From positions 12,499 to 33,395 of the forward strand of contig JAQVBP010000010.1 of assembly GCA_028690255.1 (NCBI GenBank): DNA of 20,897 nucleotides. The letters are read 5' to 3'. The DNA is from Methanosarcinaceae archaeon (GTDB taxonomy: Archaea; Halobacteriota; Methanosarcinia; Methanosarcinales; Methanosarcinaceae). Shown here in pieces: positions 1 through 6,260 of this stretch; position 1 is the stretch's first letter; each line of letters opens with the position of its first letter. The notes under the pieces were generated by a model. That model saw only the letters and a program-made list of their open reading frames with translations. It did no database searches and was not told the origin of the DNA. The position numbers and the translations under genes were made by a program.

Positions 1-66
1 GAATCTGTTCAGGTTTCCGAATCTGTTCAGGTTTCCGAATCTGTTCAGGTTTCCGAATCTGTTCAG
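1..66 (+). repeat. 18-bp in-frame tandem repeat at the 5' edge of scpA
   Basis: Three exact copies of an 18-bp unit (GTTTCCGAATCTGTTCAG) lie at 13-30, 31-48 and 49-66, preceded by the last 12 bases of another copy at 1-12. The array therefore continues outside the window. It is in frame with scpA and encodes the hexapeptide V-S-E-S-V-Q. Identity between the units points to recent expansion. Confidence 0.95.
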
Positions 67-1023
67 GGTCCGGACACTTTTGGCCTCTTTTCCACGCTTT
101 CCGAACTAAAGGTTGACCTGGCCGGGATCAGGCTTTCGGAATTTGATACCAGTGAACCTCTCGGGATTCTGGTCGAACTTGCAAAAAATGAGAAAATCGA
201 TCCCTGGGATATCGATATTGTGAAGTTAACGGACAGTTTTCTGGGGCGAATCGAGGAACTCGAACAGCTGGACCTGCGGGTTTCGAGCAGGACGCTGCTC
301 TATTCCGCAATTCTGCTCCGCATGAAGTCCAGCGGCATCCTCCGGGAAGAGGTGGAAGATGAGGAATATGGAGAGGATTCTGATTTTTTCGAGGATCAGG
401 AGTTTCCGGAACCCGATGAGTTTCCGTTTCCAAAACTGCCGATGCGCCGCAAAGCGACCAGACCGGTGACTCTGAATGAACTGATCTCTGAACTCAAGAA
501 GGCTGAAAAGACGCTTTCCAGAAAAAGGGAAATGAACAGAAATGAGGATAAAGATCCGGATAAAAAGCCTCTTCCTTTCAAAGGGGATGTCCGGGGAATC
601 GCTCATGAAGAAGCCATTGTTGAACGGGTGGGGCTTGCCTGGGAAAAGCTTACCGGGCTTTTCAGGGAAGAGGGGCCGGCTTACGTTAGTTTTTCCGATT
701 TCCTGATCGGCAGTTCGGACAGGGTCATGGATTATATTTCCCTGCTCTTTCTGGCCTCGAATAAAAAAGTCTGGCTCTGCCAGCAGGAGCTCTTCGGGGA
801 ACTTTATATTTATCCCGGAAAAGAGTCTGGCATAGCCTCCGGAAAAACAGCTTTCCCAACCGGAGAGCCGGAAATTCCGGAATTTACTGCCCCTGAATTT
901 ACTGCTTCCGAACTTTCTGTCTCCGAATTTACTGCTTCCGAACTTTCTGCCTCTGAATTTACTGCTTCCGAACTTTCTGCCTCCGAACTTTCTGCCTCCG
1001 AATCCTCCGGGCCGGGGGCCTGA
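1..1023 (+). CDS. scpA: Segregation and condensation protein A (ScpA kleisin), 5'-partial
   Basis: ScpA is the kleisin that bridges the two SMC ATPase heads and recruits ScpB in the chromosome-organising condensin. The frame is open from base 1 to the TGA at 1021-1023 (340 codons visible), so the true start is upstream; the GTG at 220 is only an internal valine. After V-S-E-S-V-Q repeats, residues 51-112 carry the typical kleisin N-domain (EPLGILVELA, KIDPWDIDIVKLTDSF, then SSRTLLYSAILLRMKS). An acidic, charged linker follows, and residues about 204-271 resemble the C-terminal winged helix that caps SMC, ending in QQELFGELYI. The last 50 or so residues are Glu/Ser/Thr/Ala pentapeptide repeats. 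Both repeat regions lie outside the recognisable domains and are unusual for the family. smc would be expected just upstream, and scpB follows at 1290. The family call is secure; the full length is unknown. Confidence 0.88.
   Translation, partial: ESVQVSESVQVSESVQVSESVQGPDTFGLFSTLSELKVDLAGIRLSEFDTSEPLGILVELAKNEKIDPWDIDIVKLTDSFLGRIEELEQLDLRVSSRTLLYSAILLRMKSSGILREEVEDEEYGEDSDFFEDQEFPEPDEFPFPKLPMRRKATRPVTLNELISELKKAEKTLSRKREMNRNEDKDPDKKPLPFKGDVRGIAHEEAIVERVGLAWEKLTGLFREEGPAYVSFSDFLIGSSDRVMDYISLLFLASNKKVWLCQQELFGELYIYPGKESGIASGKTAFPTGEPEIPEFTAPEFTASELSVSEFTASELSASEFTASELSASELSASESSGPGA
880..999 (+). repeat. 15-bp in-frame tandem repeat at the 3' end of scpA
   Basis: Eight 15-bp units encode pentapeptides of the pattern E-F/L-T/S-A/V-S/P. 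The units alternate between EFTAS-like and ELSAS-like, so the higher-order period is 30 bp over much of the array. Sequence divergence between units is greater than in the 5' array, suggesting an older or less homogenised expansion. The array is followed by a short Ser/Gly/Pro tail and the stop codon. Confidence 0.92.
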
Positions 1024-1190
1024 GGGTAAAAACACCTGCTTCCTCTGTCGTCGGAGTCAGCGGGCTTTGTAGGGGCAGGTCCGGAAAAATCCTCTTCATT
1101 TGAGGCCTCCGAGTTTCGCTACGCTCAAGCGGATTAACATATCTAAAAACACCAAAGCAACCGTAAATGGCCATATTTCCGGCGTTTTTT

Positions 1191-1217
1191 CTTCCGTGTC
1201 TTCCGTATTTTCCGTGG
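1191..1217. repeat. 9-bp intergenic tandem repeat
   Basis: Three 9-bp units (CTTCCGTGT, CTTCCGTAT, TTTCCGTGG) sit in the 266-bp gap between scpA and scpB. On the other strand they read as ACGGAA-type repeats. I saw no ORF or RNA gene in the gap. A weak TATA-like stretch near 1240-1247 could serve scpB. Confidence 0.7.
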
Positions 1218-1289
1218 TTTAAATCTTCGTCGATCAGTTAATGTATATGTGTCTGACTATATTTTTCCTGTTTTCAGGATGTGAGTTTT

Positions 1290-2426
1290 ATGGGTGAAAT
1301 TGAAATCATAGAAGCCGCGCTTTTTGCTGCGGGCAGGGCCGTAAGTCTTGAGATGCTTGTAAAAATTACGGGCAAGTCCAGAAAAACCGTCCTTAAAGCG
1401 ATTGAGGGCCTGATAGAAAGCTATGCAGAAAGGAAATCTGGTCTGGAAATCCTGGACCTCGGGGGGCGCTATGTCATGCAGGTAAATCCTGATTATTCCG
1501 AACTTGTGCAGGGTGTGGCTCCCGGGGAACTTTCCGCTCCGAAGCTTAGAACCCTCTCGATGATCGCCTACCACCAGCCTCTGCTCCAGACCAGCCTTGT
1601 CGAGATGAGGGGGGGCGGAGTTTATGAACATATAAGGGAGCTTATCGAGCGGGGGTTTGTGGACTCCAGGCCCGAGGGGCGGACGAGAGTTCTTTCCACA
1701 ACCCCCCTTTTTGCGGATTATTTCGGGCTCAAGCAAAATGACCCTGTGGCCATCAAGGAAAAGATCCTCGGGCTTTTGAAAGACCAGGTCGGACAGAGTA
1801 ACATTGAGAGCTGGGTCGGGAAAAAGACGGTTGCCGTAAGTCCTATGTACGAGTCTTTAATGGAGATGTGCGGGATTAAGGACTACCTGGTCCTGAATCC
1901 CTATTCACCTTCAGGCGAAGAGATTACAAGGCTCCTTGAGGTGGAAGTCCTGATTATCACGGCAGGCTACCTTGAAACGGTCAGGCAGTACTGTGACGGG
2001 GAAATCCTGGAAGTCCATTCCACCACATTTGAGGACCTGAGGGAGGCCGTGGCCGCAGTAGCCGAAGAACTTGCGGCCGAGGTGAACCCCGAAAAGGTAG
2101 AAGAGAGTCTCAGGCTCCTGAAAGAGGAGCGAGAAAAATATATTTCCGCAGCTCTTCTTGTAGGACAGAAGGTTAAACCTGCAACCGATATGATCTCAAG
2201 GATCGTAAACGATATGAATATCGGCTTTTCCTCAGACGGGGTCCTGATTGCTCCCGATTACGGGACTTCAAAAAATGGGGGCAAGATAGGGGAGGGGGCG
2301 GAAATCCTGGTACCCACACACCGGAATGTGGAAGGGGGGCTTCTGGAAAGAGTCTGTTCAAAATACGATGCGGTTCTTGAAGGGCTGAAACGGATTGAAG
2401 AAACGGAATCAAACACTCAAATCTAA
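1290..2426 (+). CDS. scpB: Segregation and condensation protein B (ScpB) with long C-terminal extension
   Basis: ScpB is the winged-helix subunit that binds the ScpA linker as a dimer in the SMC complex. Residues 1-147 match the family: IIEAALFAAGRAVSLEML for the first winged helix, and LSMIAYHQPLLQTSLVEMRG followed by ELIERGFVDSRPEGRTRVL for the second, closing with LFADYFGL. Typical ScpB ends soon after this point, near 170-200 residues. This protein continues for about 230 more residues of soluble, mixed alpha/beta-looking sequence that I do not recognise, with a charged helical stretch (EEVNP-like to EEREKYISAALL). A start at ATG 1290 is preferred over GTG 1281, because GGATGTGA at 1277-1284 then sits 5 nt upstream as a ribosome binding site and the protein begins MGEIEIIEAAL as in relatives. 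The ScpB call is firm; the extension is unassigned. Confidence 0.87.
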   Translation: MGEIEIIEAALFAAGRAVSLEMLVKITGKSRKTVLKAIEGLIESYAERKSGLEILDLGGRYVMQVNPDYSELVQGVAPGELSAPKLRTLSMIAYHQPLLQTSLVEMRGGGVYEHIRELIERGFVDSRPEGRTRVLSTTPLFADYFGLKQNDPVAIKEKILGLLKDQVGQSNIESWVGKKTVAVSPMYESLMEMCGIKDYLVLNPYSPSGEEITRLLEVEVLIITAGYLETVRQYCDGEILEVHSTTFEDLREAVAAVAEELAAEVNPEKVEESLRLLKEEREKYISAALLVGQKVKPATDMISRIVNDMNIGFSSDGVLIAPDYGTSKNGGKIGEGAEILVPTHRNVEGGLLERVCSKYDAVLEGLKRIEETESNTQI

Positions 2427-2435
2427 AACTTTCGC

Positions 2436-2474
2436 CCGAATGATCCGGTTTTTGAGGGTGGAAGATCCTGCTGA
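2436..2474 (+). repeat. Dispersed 3' element, copy 1 (downstream of scpB)
   Basis: CCGAAT, then CGGTTTTTGAG, nine variable bases and TCCTGCTGA. The same blocks occur downstream of the glycosyltransferase gene at 4398-4435, with the same 17-nt distance from the T-run to TCCTGCTGA. It lies 10 nt after the scpB stop and its T-run could act in termination. Confidence 0.55.
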
Positions 2475-2610
2475 GTGAGTGAATTTATGAGGGGGGGCCG
2501 TACCTTTTTTATTTTTGTATGTCCTCTTGCGCCTCTCATTTAAGCTTTTCTGTATGGTATATACCCATTTATAAAGCATTTATATATGATGGGGGTCAAT
2601 TAACTCTATC

Positions 2611-2618
2611 TTTATATA
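2611..2618 (+). promoter_or_regulatory. TATA box of tbp
   Basis: TTTATATA at 2611-2618 would place initiation about 25 bp downstream, near 2640, leaving a leader of about 25 nt with a GAGGG ribosome binding site at 2654-2658, 7 nt before ATG 2666. Further TATA-like runs at about 2568-2590 make this promoter region rich in sites its own product could bind, so autoregulation is possible. This is a visual assignment. Confidence 0.55.
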
Positions 2619-2665
2619 CACTCTTGAGGATAGCATTCTTGCTTTATTATACTGAGGGTTGACTA

Positions 2666-3217
2666 ATGAGCGAATCAAGCATCAAAATCGAAAACGTGGT
2701 CGCGTCCACCAAACTTGCCGAAGCATTTGACCTGAACGTTATCGAGTCGGAGTTCGAAGGGGCCGAATATAACAAACAGAAGTTCCCCGGACTCGTCTAC
2801 AGGGTCACTGATCCGAAGGCTGCGTTTCTGGTCTTTACCTCCGGGAAAGTTGTCTGCACCGGTGCAAAAAATGTTGCTGATGTGCACACCGTCATCGGAA
2901 ATATGGCAAAGAAACTGAACGGCATCGGGATCGAGACTATTGAAAACCCCCAGATAACCGTGCAGAACATAGTGGCTTCAGCGGACCTGCACACCATCCT
3001 TAACCTCAACGCCATAGCAATCGGACTCGGGCTTGAGAATATTGAATACGAACCAGAACAGTTCCCGGGTCTGGTGTACAGGATTGATGTGCCAAAGGTC
3101 GTCGTCCTGATTTTCAGTTCAGGAAAACTCGTGGTCACAGGTGGCAAATCTCCCAGCGACTGTGAGCAGGGCGTGGAAGTGGTACGGCAGCAGCTCGACA
3201 ATATGGGTCTTCTTTAA
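2666..3217 (+). CDS. tbp: TATA-box-binding protein (TBP)
   Basis: TBP nucleates archaeal transcription initiation by bending TATA-box DNA and recruiting TFB and RNA polymerase. The 183 residues form the usual two direct repeats, about 1-91 and 92-183, each with FPGLVYR and F-T/S-SGK motifs. The four DNA-intercalating phenylalanines are all present by alignment to the repeat pattern: F40 and F57 in repeat 1, F123 and F140 in repeat 2. Length and ends match archaeal TBPs, with no eukaryotic N-terminal extension and only a minimal C-terminal tail. It has its own promoter and a 246-bp gap after it. Methanosarcina genomes can carry more than one TBP; which paralogue this is cannot be decided here. 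Confidence 0.97.
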   Translation: MSESSIKIENVVASTKLAEAFDLNVIESEFEGAEYNKQKFPGLVYRVTDPKAAFLVFTSGKVVCTGAKNVADVHTVIGNMAKKLNGIGIETIENPQITVQNIVASADLHTILNLNAIAIGLGLENIEYEPEQFPGLVYRIDVPKVVVLIFSSGKLVVTGGKSPSDCEQGVEVVRQQLDNMGLL

Positions 3218-3463
3218 ACCGGGCTTCAAAACCCCTGTCTTTCGGGAGGGGGTCACTTTCTCTAAAATATGGCCCGGAATCTGCAGCCGGGCAAGAGCTC
3301 AACTCCCTCTTCTCCTTCCTCTGAGGGCGCAGGGCTTTGAAGAAGGTTCTGCTGAGCTGGTTGAAGAGCAGTTGTTTTGACGGCCAGGAATAACTAAAAT
3401 TGTTGTAGAAAAGTTGTAAAACGGATCTCTTTAATATCCAGATAGGTCCAGAAACAGGTAAGT

Positions 3464-4384
3464 GTGAGCTTGAATAATTCAGATGTTTGTATTTTGATCC
3501 CCACTCTGAACGAAGGGGCCACCATCGGCAATGTCATTAAAGATTTCAAGGCCGAAGGCTTTTCCGAGATTCTGGTTATCGACGGGCATAGCGTGGATAA
3601 GACCCGGGAAATCGCGGAAGCCGAAGGGGTACGCGTGGTCCTTCAAAGTGGGAAAGGAAAGGGACAGGCCCTTATCCAGGCCTTTGAACTGATCGAAAGC
3701 CCTTATATCGTGCTGGTCGATGGAGACGGTACCGAACTTGCCCGGGATGCCCACACCCTGCTTGCCCCCCTTTTCGAAGGGAGAGCCGAACACGTGGTGG
3801 GAAACAGGCTTGTCCGTTTTGAAAAAGGGGCGTTTACGAAACTCAACCTTCTCGGCAACCACCTGATAAACAGGCTTTTTGACCTTGCTTACGGAGTGCA
3901 GCAGAAGGACATTCTTTCGGGGTACCGGGCGTTTACCAGGGAAAGCATCCGGGAACTGGAGCTTAATAAACTGGGGTTTGAAATCGAGACCGAAATTTCG
4001 GTGGAATGCATTCTCAAAAATCAGAGGGTGCTGGAATTTCCGATAAGTTACCTGCCCAGAAGTGAAAAAGGGGTTACAAAACTGAATCCCTTAAAAGACG
4101 GATTCAGGATAGGGGTCACGATCTACAGGCTTGCGAAGATGCACAACCCCATATTTTATTTCGGCATCATAGGCTCTCTTTTCATCCTGGCAGGCATCAT
4201 AAGCGGGTCTTTCGTGGTATGGCAGTGGTTCCAGGGAATCACCCGGATTCCCATGACCGTCCTTACGTCCCTCCTGCTTATCTTCGGGCTCCAGATGTTT
4301 ATTTTCGGAATGCTCAGTGACCTGATAGTGGCTCTGCACAAGCAGACAATCCGTCTTATTCAGGCCCAGTACAAAAGCAAGTAA
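3464..4384 (+). CDS. AglJ-like GT2 glycosyltransferase with C-terminal membrane anchor
   Basis: Probably a dolichyl-phosphate hexosyltransferase that starts assembly of the lipid-linked glycan for archaeal protein N-glycosylation, acting at the cytoplasmic face of the membrane. Residues 1-225 form a GT-A fold: CILIPTLNEGATIG for nucleotide-sugar binding, VIDGHSVDKT, and VLVDGDGT with the metal-binding D86/D88. The motifs SGKGKGQAL, ILSGYRAFTRE and GFEIETE are those of the archaeal AglJ/TIGR04182 group rather than a generic Dpm1. Two hydrophobic helices, about 230-253 and 263-290, anchor the C-terminus, as in AglJ. The start is GTG 3464 with AGGT 4 nt upstream; TTG 3470 is an alternative. No other glycosylation genes are adjacent. 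Fold and group are confident; the exact sugar is not known. Confidence 0.85.
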   Translation: MSLNNSDVCILIPTLNEGATIGNVIKDFKAEGFSEILVIDGHSVDKTREIAEAEGVRVVLQSGKGKGQALIQAFELIESPYIVLVDGDGTELARDAHTLLAPLFEGRAEHVVGNRLVRFEKGAFTKLNLLGNHLINRLFDLAYGVQQKDILSGYRAFTRESIRELELNKLGFEIETEISVECILKNQRVLEFPISYLPRSEKGVTKLNPLKDGFRIGVTIYRLAKMHNPIFYFGIIGSLFILAGIISGSFVVWQWFQGITRIPMTVLTSLLLIFGLQMFIFGMLSDLIVALHKQTIRLIQAQYKSK

Positions 4385-4397
4385 ACCATCCTTTCCT

Positions 4398-4414
4398 CCG
4401 AATCTTCGGTTTTT
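4398..4414 (+). terminator. Hairpin plus T-run after the glycosyltransferase gene
   Basis: CCGAA-TC-TTCGG followed immediately by TTTTT, 14 nt after the stop codon: a compact stem and U-tract. The same stretch belongs to the dispersed element that also occurs after scpB and continues here to TCCTGCTGA at 4427-4435. Confidence 0.45.
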
Positions 4415-4481
4415 GAGTAAGGGGCTTCCTGCTGAATAAAATGAAAACAGGTTGTTTTCTTTTTTACGGCCTTCCTGTTTT

Positions 4482-4560
4482 TTCCTTTTGGTATGAAATT
4501 CCTTATATTTTTTCATTTTTTGTACCTGTAATTTGAAGAATTTCATGTGGATTTTTTCCT
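4482..4560 (+). repeat. Dispersed ~80-bp intergenic element, copy A
   Basis: TTCCTTTTGGTATGAAA, a variable centre, TTTCAT, then TTTGTACCTGT, a GAAGAATTTCATGTG block and a T-run. Nearly the same order of blocks is present at 15319-15397 (copy B), roughly 80 percent identical by eye with one small gap. In both copies ATGAAA can pair with the first TTTCAT to form a hairpin. Both lie about 90-100 nt downstream of a plus-strand gene. No ORF is conserved between them. Confidence 0.7.
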
Positions 4561-4640
4561 TATATGGGTTTACTTTCCTTTTTTTGTATAAAATATTATA
4601 TTCTCATGAAGCTTTATATTATCGATAATTATTCTAATCT

Positions 4641-4660
4641 AACTCAAGTTTACTTGAGTT
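4641..4660. promoter_or_regulatory. Palindromic candidate operator upstream of thiC
   Basis: Two 9-bp arms, AACTCAAGT and ACTTGAGTT, are perfect reverse complements around a 2-bp TT centre. The palindrome ends about 26 bp before the thiC TATA box, a normal place for an archaeal regulator that affects TBP/TFB access. Archaeal thiamine genes are known to be controlled by ThiR, an HTH protein with a ThiN-like ligand domain. Whether this is a ThiR site is inference. Confidence 0.55.
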
Positions 4661-4686
4661 TGGTTAAATTTAATTTTTTAAAAAGT

Positions 4687-4698
4687 ATTATATATAAT
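4687..4698 (+). promoter_or_regulatory. TATA box of thiC
   Basis: TATTATATATAA sits within an A-rich context. Initiation about 25 bp downstream would fall near 4720, which is after the longest in-frame start (ATG 4700) and before ATG 4763. This supports ATG 4763 as the translational start. Confidence 0.6.
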
Positions 4699-4762
4699 TA
4701 TGTGCTTTCTGAATTCATACGATTTTAACCCTTACGAATTATTATTCATTGAGGTAATAAAG

Positions 4763-6049
4763 ATGACAATTGTAGAAGATGCCCAGAAAGGTGTAATCAC
4801 TGAAGAGATGAAGATCGTCGCCAAGAATGAAAGACTTGACCCCGAATTCATCCGCCGTGGAATCGCAGCCGGAAGAATCGTAATCCCCACCTCCCCTTAC
4901 AGAGACGTAAAGATCTGCGGTATCGGTGAAGGGCTCCTGACAAAGGTCAATGCCTCCATCGGGGTATCCTCTGACATCGTGGACCCTGAAATGGAAGTTC
5001 AGAAGGCGATAGCAGCCGAAAAGGCCGGAGCAGACACCCTTATGGAGCTCGGGACCGGCGGGGACTTCCTCGACATCAGGAAAAAAGTCATAGACAGCAT
5101 CTCTCTTTCTGTAGGTTCAGTGCCTCTCTACCAGGCCTTCATTGAGGCCGCAAGGAAGTACGGTTCCATCGTGCACATGACCGAAGACGAGCTCTTCAAG
5201 GCCACCGAGGACCAGGCCAAGCTCGGAACAAACTTCATGGCAATCCACACCGGGATCAACAACATCACCCTCGACAGGCTCAAAGCCCACGGCAGGTACG
5301 GCGGACTTTGCTCCCGTGGCGGGGCCTTCATGAGCGCCTGGATGCTTCATAACGAGAAGGAAAACCCCCTCTTCGCAAACGTCGATTACCTTATTGAGAT
5401 CCTTAAGGAACACGAAGTTGTCCTCTCAACCGGAAACGGAATGCGTGCAGGAGCAGTCCACGACGCAACCGACCGTGCCCAGGTCCAGGAACTGATCATC
5501 AACTCCGAAGTGGCTGAAAAAGCACACCAGCAGGGTGTACAGGTAATTGTAGAAGGTCCGGGTCACGTCCCCCTCGACCAGGTCCAGACCAACGTCAGAC
5601 TCATGAAGGAAATGAGCGGACACAAACCCTTCTACATGCTCGGACCTCTTGTGACTGACATTGCCCCAGGCTACGACCACATCGTAACCGCAATCGGTGC
5701 CTCCGTATCCGCAGCATACGGCTGTGACTTCCTCTGCTACGTAACCCCTGCAGAACACCTTGCTCTCCCTAACCTCGAAGATGTCATAACCGGAGTCAAG
5801 ACCTCAAGGATTGCAGCCCACGTAGGAGACATGGTCAAGTATCCTGACAGGGCAAAAGAATGGGACCTTGCAATGGGCCGTGCCAGAAGGGAACTCGACT
5901 GGGAAAAGATGTACTCTCTCGCAATCGACCCCGAACACGCAAGGGCAATCAGAAACGACAGATCCCCCGAAGACACCGACGCATGCACAATGTGCGGTAA
6001 CTTCTGTGCTCTGAAGATCGTCAACCAGAACTACAACCTTGCAAAATAA
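4763..6049 (+). CDS. thiC: Phosphomethylpyrimidine synthase ThiC
   Basis: ThiC is a radical-SAM enzyme that rearranges aminoimidazole ribotide into hydroxymethylpyrimidine phosphate, the pyrimidine half of thiamine. The 428 residues correspond to the short form without the extra N-terminal domain of many bacterial ThiCs. Recognisable blocks include VNASIGVSSD, ADTLMELGTGGD, GSVPLYQA, SRGGAFM, VEGPGHVPLDQV, MLGPLVTDIAPGYDHI and CDFLCYVTPAEHL. The cluster-binding cysteines near the C-terminus are C408, C411 and C415, i.e. CX2CX3C, one residue tighter than the CX2CX4C described for enterobacterial ThiC. The start ATG 4763 has GAGGT at 4751-4755 (7 nt spacing); the in-frame ATG 4700 would lie upstream of the predicted transcript start. 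It appears monocistronic, ending in a hairpin and T-runs. Confidence 0.96.
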   Translation: MTIVEDAQKGVITEEMKIVAKNERLDPEFIRRGIAAGRIVIPTSPYRDVKICGIGEGLLTKVNASIGVSSDIVDPEMEVQKAIAAEKAGADTLMELGTGGDFLDIRKKVIDSISLSVGSVPLYQAFIEAARKYGSIVHMTEDELFKATEDQAKLGTNFMAIHTGINNITLDRLKAHGRYGGLCSRGGAFMSAWMLHNEKENPLFANVDYLIEILKEHEVVLSTGNGMRAGAVHDATDRAQVQELIINSEVAEKAHQQGVQVIVEGPGHVPLDQVQTNVRLMKEMSGHKPFYMLGPLVTDIAPGYDHIVTAIGASVSAAYGCDFLCYVTPAEHLALPNLEDVITGVKTSRIAAHVGDMVKYPDRAKEWDLAMGRARRELDWEKMYSLAIDPEHARAIRNDRSPEDTDACTMCGNFCALKIVNQNYNLAK

Positions 6050-6069
6050 GTTCGATAATAATTGAATAA

Positions 6070-6168
6070 GTAAAGTAGGAATAAGTAAGGTCATAGAGCT
6101 TTACTTCTCTACTACTTTACTTCTTCACCTTTCTTTATTCTTCGCATTTTTTCGTTTTTTTTCCTCAG
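6070..6168 (+). terminator. thiC terminator: long hairpin with T-tracts
   Basis: GTAAAGTAG (6070-6078) and CTACTTTAC (6112-6120) are perfect 9-bp complementary arms, with additional inner pairing (AAGTAAG against CTTTACTT). T-rich DNA with runs of six and eight T follows up to about 6168. Archaeal termination depends mainly on such U-tracts. Confidence 0.55.
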
Positions 6169-6200
6169 TTCTTTGTTGTTCTGTTCTCAATGGCTGTCTT

Positions 6201-6260
6201 TTCAGACATCTTCAGGCATTTTCAGGCATTTTCAGGCATTTTCAGGCCTCTTCAGGTATG
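6201..6260. repeat. 10-bp tandem repeat at the thiC/lipoprotein convergence
   Basis: Six consecutive 10-bp units of the form TTCAGGCATT; the middle three are identical. The last unit overlaps the end of the minus-strand lipoprotein gene, covering its stop codon at 6252-6254. The unit length is not a multiple of 3, so this array is intergenic in character. Confidence 0.85.

Larger units (their letters stand above)
4415..4762 (+). other. AT-rich intergenic region upstream of thiC
   Basis: The 378-bp gap from 4385 to 4762 contains, in order, the glycosyltransferase terminator, the end of the 3' element (4427-4435), dispersed copy A (4482-4560), the 20-bp palindrome (4641-4660), the thiC TATA box (4687-4698) and the thiC ribosome binding site. 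No coding region or tRNA was seen. I looked for the conserved blocks of a TPP (thi-box) riboswitch and did not find them. Confidence 0.7.

Noticed and set aside
220..1023. scpA as a 267-codon gene starting at GTG 220
   Set aside because: The frame is open back to base 1 and residues encoded upstream of 220 (EPLGILVELA, KIDPWDIDI) belong to the conserved kleisin N-domain, so 220 is an internal valine.
226..1035. Minus-strand ORF opposite scpA with Lys/Phe/Gly repeats
   Set aside because: It is the shadow of the scpA repeat tail; the plus-strand frame has recognisable kleisin domains.
4700..4762. N-terminal extension of ThiC from ATG 4700
   Set aside because: It overlaps the end of the TATA box region, lies upstream of the predicted transcript start, and ATG 4763 has a proper ribosome binding site.
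4415..4762. TPP riboswitch in the thiC leader
   Set aside because: The CTGAGA and ACCTGATCTGGATAATGCC-type blocks are absent; the region is AT-rich and would mostly lie upstream of the transcript.
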